A stretch of 64,000 nucleotides of DNA, taken from assembly GCF_016545825.1 (NCBI RefSeq), contig NC_052622.1:873001-937000 (forward strand), written 5' to 3'. The position numbers and the translations under genes are program-made. This document shows positions 59,258-64,000 of this stretch, piece by piece. Source of the stretch: Eucalyptus grandis (lineage: Eukaryota; Streptophyta; Magnoliopsida; Myrtales; Myrtaceae). Under the pieces are notes generated by a model. The model did not search any database, was not told the origin of the DNA, and worked only from the letters and a program-made list of their open reading frames with translations. Positions within the stretch are counted from its first letter, which is position 1; each line of letters opens with the position of its first letter.

Positions 59258-59479
59258 CACTGGTTAGTTTAACGGTTTGATTTGGGGGTTTTGAAAGAAA
59301 AATGATAATTTCGTAAATAAAGTCACATGGACAACGACGAGTGTAAATTTTTGGCAAAATCTGAAGTGTTTTCCGAATAAGGATTTCACAAAAAAGCTCA
59401 ACTACCATCGTTTTCTCAAATGAAAACATGAAAGGGCTGAAATAATATATCCACTTCAAAGTGCCGGACTTTTCGACTC

Positions 59480-60411
59480 TTTAGGTCTGTTTGTTAAAAA
59501 AAGTTTTTGTTTTTTGGAACAAAAAAATTTGTTCTTTTATTTTAGGAAACAAAAAAAGAGCAGAAATGTGTTTAGTAAAACTTTTGTTCCTAATAACAGA
59601 TTTAAAATAGAAACAAGAAGTAGAAAAATATAAGGCCAAGCAAACTTTGTAAGGATTAAGGATCAGTTCTATGAATCCACTCAAGAATCGAACTAGACCT
59701 GCTGGTGGATCTCGATTCCAATTTTTCGAAACTGGTTCTTAGTGGGCGAATCCCATTTCCAAGGTGGGAACTGCCCACCTAGACCATGCTCATCTTTAAT
59801 GATTGGGCCTCAGATTTCTTAAGTCCTAAATTGGGATATGGATACATTTGTCCCTAATTCTATTTCAATCGCTAGTGCAATTAGCAAGTTTGGCTTTAAA
59901 AATCTCGAAAGCTAATCAAACCATTAAACCTGTTAAACAGGTGGGTTGAGTCAAGATTAAGTCCGGTCATAAATGGTTTAACTCAAATTGACTCATTAAC
60001 TCGTTTATGATCAATTTATGCATAATATAAATTTTTTAATCCACCCATATTACTAAAGCCCTGTTTGTTTTTTTTTGGTAAAGCTAAAGCCCTGTTTGTT
60101 TGTGTTCATTATTTCTAATTATGAACATAATTCCTTTTTTTTTTTGGTTCCGGGGAATAAAAACATAACATAAACGTATTTGTTTGCGTTTTTGTTCCCG
60201 GGACTTGTTTCTGTTCCACGGAACAAAATTGGAACATAAACAAGAAACAAAAAAAAAAAAAACTTATTTCTTGTTTTTGGAACACTTCGAGAAATAATTT
60301 TTCTCTTTTCAATTTTTTTTTCTTTTCTTCTTTTTTTTTCTTTGGCTGGTCGCCGGCCTCGACCATGGCCGTTGTTGAGGGTCGGCGACCTCGCCGGAGG
60401 GTCACCATGTG
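59480..60411. mobile_element. Mosaic of MITE and hAT-like fragments
   Basis: TTAGGTCTGTTTGTTAAAAA at 59481 and later GTTCCGGGGAATAAAA and GTTCCCGGGACTTG words match the ends of the 32861-33680 type. A half copy of the GGTTC-type repeat sits at 59640-59800. The word TAAAGCCCTGTTTGTTTG is repeated at about 60053 and 60085. GC-rich GGTCGGCGACC words end it near 60400. No protein. Confidence 0.45.
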
Positions 60412-62829
60412 ACATCCCGATTTTCCAATTCTAATTTTAATAAATTGAGACATGCATTTTGTTGGCATGCATATAGTTTATTTCCCTGAGTCGGCCACTC
60501 ATGTGAAAACTAATCTATCAGGTGAAGTCATTAAGATATTCTAATGCATCAGACTTGAGAATTTGATTAGGAAGTGACTTTTTGACCGAGCTAATCTGCA
60601 AGTGTCATTACGGCACAGATAAAAATCGATTAGAGACCGGAGATAGGTCGACTCGACAGAGATATGTGATCAGGTGTGGGTGATTCCACCAAATCGCACA
60701 ATTCTTATCGATCGGCACTTGACCGACTTTTTTGTCAATTAGATACCCTGTGTCCGTATTTGAAACCTTGAGATTACCCCGACAACCGAAAGTCGCCAAT
60801 GTGTCAAAGATGACATTGTGGCTTGAATTGATCAACCATAGGTCAAATGCATGAAAATTTCTAAAAGCTGCCCGGTAGATCAAGTTGCGCTAGTATCGTG
60901 CCAAAGTGAAATTAACCGTGAAATTGAGATCGAATTCTGAAATTAGAAGTCATGGTGCGTCACAAATTTTATTAGGAACATTGAATTAATTTATGGACTT
61001 TAATTGTACTCATTTGGAAGAGAATTGATTGGAATTGAAGAAGTTGTTGTACAAGATTTCATGCCTCGGTGAAAAAAGAAATTGAACCTATTAGAATAAG
61101 GTTGTGGGAGGTTGAGGTTAGTGGATTGTGACATCACAAGTGATGTCATGGGGTGGGGGCAAGATTGGCTAGGATGGTGACACATGGAGGATGGAGATTG
61201 AATCCCAAAAAGGTGGGATGTCACTTCCCCCAATCTTCATCATCTTCAACCTTGGACTTGGCTTTTGAACTTGGAGGAGAGAGAGAGAACCGGTGGAGAA
61301 CGAGCAGCCCAACCCCCTTCGTCCACCTCCTTCGTCGCTTGTCGTCCACCGTTTGTCGCCGTCATGGTCACCGTTTGTCCGCATGCCCACGCGTGTGCCT
61401 CGCCGCCCCTTCGCCGCTTCCCTTTCGTTTGTCCAAGCCTCCATCCCGTCGACTAAGCCATCCTAGCCGTCCATTCGTCGTTGCCAAGGCCGCCGGAGGC
61501 CCCGCCTAGCCGCCGTGAGCCACTGCTCGAGCTGCCGCCTCTCTCTTCCGTCGGTTTCGCGACCAACCGACCACCGTCCCGCCCTCCTCTGAGCTTGGTC
61601 AGTAGCTGGAAGTTCCAGCAAGATCTAGTTCTTCAAGGCTTGATTTGGATGCCTTTCGGTTCTCATTTGGTGTTGCTTCGTGTAGGTTTATCGACCGCCT
61701 CGCCCTTAGTTTCGCCGAGGACTCGTTAGAAAATGATTCTAGTGAGTTTAGCTCACTAAATCTTGATTATAGGGTTAATAATACCTTAAGTGTGTTTAGC
61801 TTAGATTGATTGAGATTAGGTGGTTAGATTAGTTTATTTAGTTGTGGATTAGATTAAGGTGTTTAATTAAGTTAAAGTATGTTTAGTTTAAAGTTAAGTA
61901 GGTTTATTTTAATATAAGCCTTGATGTGACTTAAAGGAATTTATTTATGATTTAAATAAATGTTTCGAAATTATTGGATTATTTAATAATATATTATATT
62001 CCGAAAATATTAAAATATTATTATTAAAAAAAATTCGAAAAAAATATTTTTTACCTCAATTGCTCAGAATTTCGTGCTGATCGCTGCTGTGTATTTAGAA
62101 TTTAAATTTGATGAGTGGATAATGCAAATTGAGTGTTGATTGTGAAAAATATGGATTTTATTTAGAAAATCTCAAGTGTCGGGTTTGACACCGAAATTGG
62201 ATTTTTAAGGATTAATATTGTAATTTGAGTGTTTGAGTAATATGCAAAGTGCCTTGGGTTGAGTATGAATTGTTGTATGATAATTGAGAGGAATTGTCTT
62301 GAGCTATTGAGCTTGATTTGCCCTTATATGGGATGCTCCATACAGCAGATGCGGGTCGTAGTTGATTCTGGGCCCATGTTCCTTCAGGAACGCCGTTGAC
62401 GTTTTGACGAAGCTGTGCTCCAAGGTGGGGAGGCGATGCCTGGCTATATGTTAGTAGATAGCTGAACTGCGAGTAGGCTATATGCACTTGTGTGGCAGTG
62501 AATGATAATTGGAACACTTGCTGTGATTGTGAATTATGTGAAGTTGATTGTGTTCCAAAGGTTTAAGTTCTTATTACTACCTATGATTAAGTGATATGAA
62601 CTGTACTAATCTGCAAGAAGGAAATAAGACAAGGTAAGTCTTCTGTGCTGTGTGGCTAGACCACTATTGGACGTATTTTCTTTCTAATAAAGGTTTAGGA
62701 GGGGTGAACTTGTTGAAACAATGTTTTACCTCATTGTGGGAAATTATTACAGGGCCGTAGATGGCAGGACCTCCGGAGAAAAATGGCATCCCAGTGCAGA
62801 TTGTTGGGCAGGTGCACCGTTTTTGTCAC
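60412..62829 (+). mobile_element. LTR-type retroelement sequence, plus orientation, interrupted at its right end
   Basis: Starts TGTGACATCCCGATTTTCC, a usual plant LTR 5' end, and runs to 62829 where a second, oppositely oriented element abuts it. The part from about 61970 to 62745 is repeated in inverted orientation at about 63190-64000. A GC-rich block at 61300-61700 gives open frames on both strands with no recognised domain. No gag or pol was found, so this may be LTR only or a non-autonomous element. Confidence 0.5.
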
Positions 62830-64000
62830 GCCCCGAACCTCAAGCGCGAGCACATCCCACTACGGTCGATCAAATGAGACATTCCCAAGTAGTGTCGCCG
62901 ACCCCATTGATTTATTATTGTGCAAGCGGAACGTATTATAAAACCCTTGACAATAAAATACGGGATAGAAAAGCAGGAAACAATTTCACAACCAATCACT
63001 TACACAAACCAACGGAGTTACAGACGAAGGCCTACAGCCAAAAGTCTACAAAATACCGACTCTAAAAAAATGAACTGTCCTACGACCTACAAGTCGGACA
63101 CGCTCTCCAATCCTTATGACTTCACCTCTGCAACTTCTCAAGGCCAACCAAAGCTATCTGGCCACTCCGTCCACCGGGGACCTGAAATTTTAATCCCACA
63201 ACCGGGATGAGACGATGTCTTAGCAAGTTCAACCCCCTAAACCTCTATTAGAAAGAAAATACGCCCCGGGTGGCCTAGCCACATCACACAGAAGACTTAC
63301 CTCGCCTCAGCCTTTATCTACAGGTTAGCACAATTTATATAAACCAACCACGTGCAATCATGATAACCAAACAACTGCGGCACAATCACATCATCAGAAC
63401 AATTCAACTACTTGGATCGTCTCAGCGATCAATCGACTCAGTCGATTACATGTCATTCTAGCAAATCAATCATTGCTCTCAATCACGGCCCCACTCGGCA
63501 AAATTAGAATTAGTGGCATCACGGCCCCACTCGGCACGACCTTTAAAAAGGTGGTAGATTACGGCCCGGTTGGGCGCGACCTCTAATAGGTGGCATATCA
63601 CGGCCATACTGGGCGCGACCTTTATCAGGTGGCATATCACGGCCCCACTGGGCACGACCTTTATCAGGTGGCATATCACGGCCTCACTGGGCGCGACCTC
63701 TAATAAGTGGCATATCACGGCCCCACTGGACGCGACCTTTATCAGGTGGCATATCACGGCCCCACTGGGCGCGACCTCTAATAGGTGGCATATCACGGCC
63801 AATCGCCCATCAATTTCCACACTTAGGATTTTATAAAGAGTCCCTATATATCACAATCACACTCAATTTGCCACAACCAATCATCAATTTCAAATTCTAC
63901 ATGCACAGCAGCGATCGGCACGAAATTCTGAGAGTTTAGGGTCCTGACAAAATTTTTGGAATTTATTAAATAATTAAATTTATTCCGAAAATAATTAAAT
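62830..64000 (-). mobile_element. LTR-type retroelement sequence, minus orientation, running off the window
   Basis: Begins TGTCACGCCCCGAACC, which on the minus strand is the usual LTR 3' end (GGTTCGGGGCGTGACA). Its inner part is the inverted counterpart of 61970-62745: AGGTAAGTCTTCTGTG is seen on both, as is CAGAATTTCGTGC(C/T)GATCGC. It contains the 39-bp tandem array. The 5' end lies beyond the window. Confidence 0.5.
63484..63800. repeat. Tandem array of a 39-bp unit, about 8 copies
   Basis: The unit begins GGCATATCACGGCCCCACTG and continues GGCGCGACCTNTANNAGGT, for 39 bp. Copies from 63594 on are highly alike; those at 63484-63593 are more diverged. Because 39 is a multiple of three, frames on both strands stay open and give 13-residue repeats (for example VICHLIKVAPSGA on the minus strand). 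This is probably a by-product of the repeat, not a protein. Confidence 0.9.

Noticed and set aside
61153..61729. 118- and 82-codon frames rich in Arg, Pro and Ser
   Set aside because: GC-rich stretch inside LTR-type sequence; frames open on both strands, no domain.
63484..63800. CRISPR-like array
   Set aside because: Units are directly adjacent with no unique spacers, and the host is a plant nuclear genome.
63479..63836. Repeat protein with 13-residue units (both strands)
   Set aside because: Explained by the 39-bp tandem array; being open on both strands is expected when unit length is a multiple of three.

Overview
The window is nuclear DNA from a flowering plant. Genes are far apart, introns are short with GT/AG borders, leaders carry CT-rich microsatellites, and the AT-rich spacers are full of short non-autonomous transposons, SINEs and LTR debris. 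The four protein genes are core-eudicot in type. The style of the repeats made me think of a woody eudicot, possibly Myrtaceae, but that is a weak inference and no species-level marker was seen.

Layout. 1-6.7 kb is spacer with two TIR elements. 7.07-11.05 kb (+) holds a large gene that joins a trihelix (GT-type) DNA-binding domain to a C-terminal degenerate kinase-like domain; as given, its last exon has three single-base gaps in homopolymers and possibly an in-frame stop. 11.5-26.4 kb is spacer with a degenerate LTR element (13.8-16.3 kb), a tRNA-type SINE with clean target-site duplication (17.25-17.46 kb), a foldback element with a perfect 10-bp duplication (24.58-24.93 kb) and a Mutator-like TIR element (25.3-26.1 kb). 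26.7-28.2 kb (-) holds a three-exon gibberellin 20-oxidase. 29.7-39.6 kb is a dense cluster of MITEs and TIR elements followed by plain spacer. 40.5-48.9 kb (-) holds a 22-exon plastidial phosphoglucomutase. 50.7-52.3 kb contains two TIR elements. 53.1-58.5 kb (-) holds a 12-exon WDR74/Nsa1-type WD40 protein, with a telo-box and an unexplained coding-like segment upstream. 59.5-64 kb is transposon sequence, including two LTR-type elements in opposite orientation and a 39-bp tandem array.

The genes do not form a pathway or cluster. They cover putative transcriptional regulation (trihelix-pseudokinase), gibberellin synthesis (GA20ox), plastid starch metabolism (PGM) and 60S ribosome assembly (WDR74). 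I rebuilt the PGM, GA20ox and WDR74 models exon by exon; phases agree at every junction and give proteins of 646, 385 and 437 residues. No CRISPR, tRNA, rRNA or organellar insert was recognised. Transposon borders are by eye and approximate unless a target-site duplication is stated.
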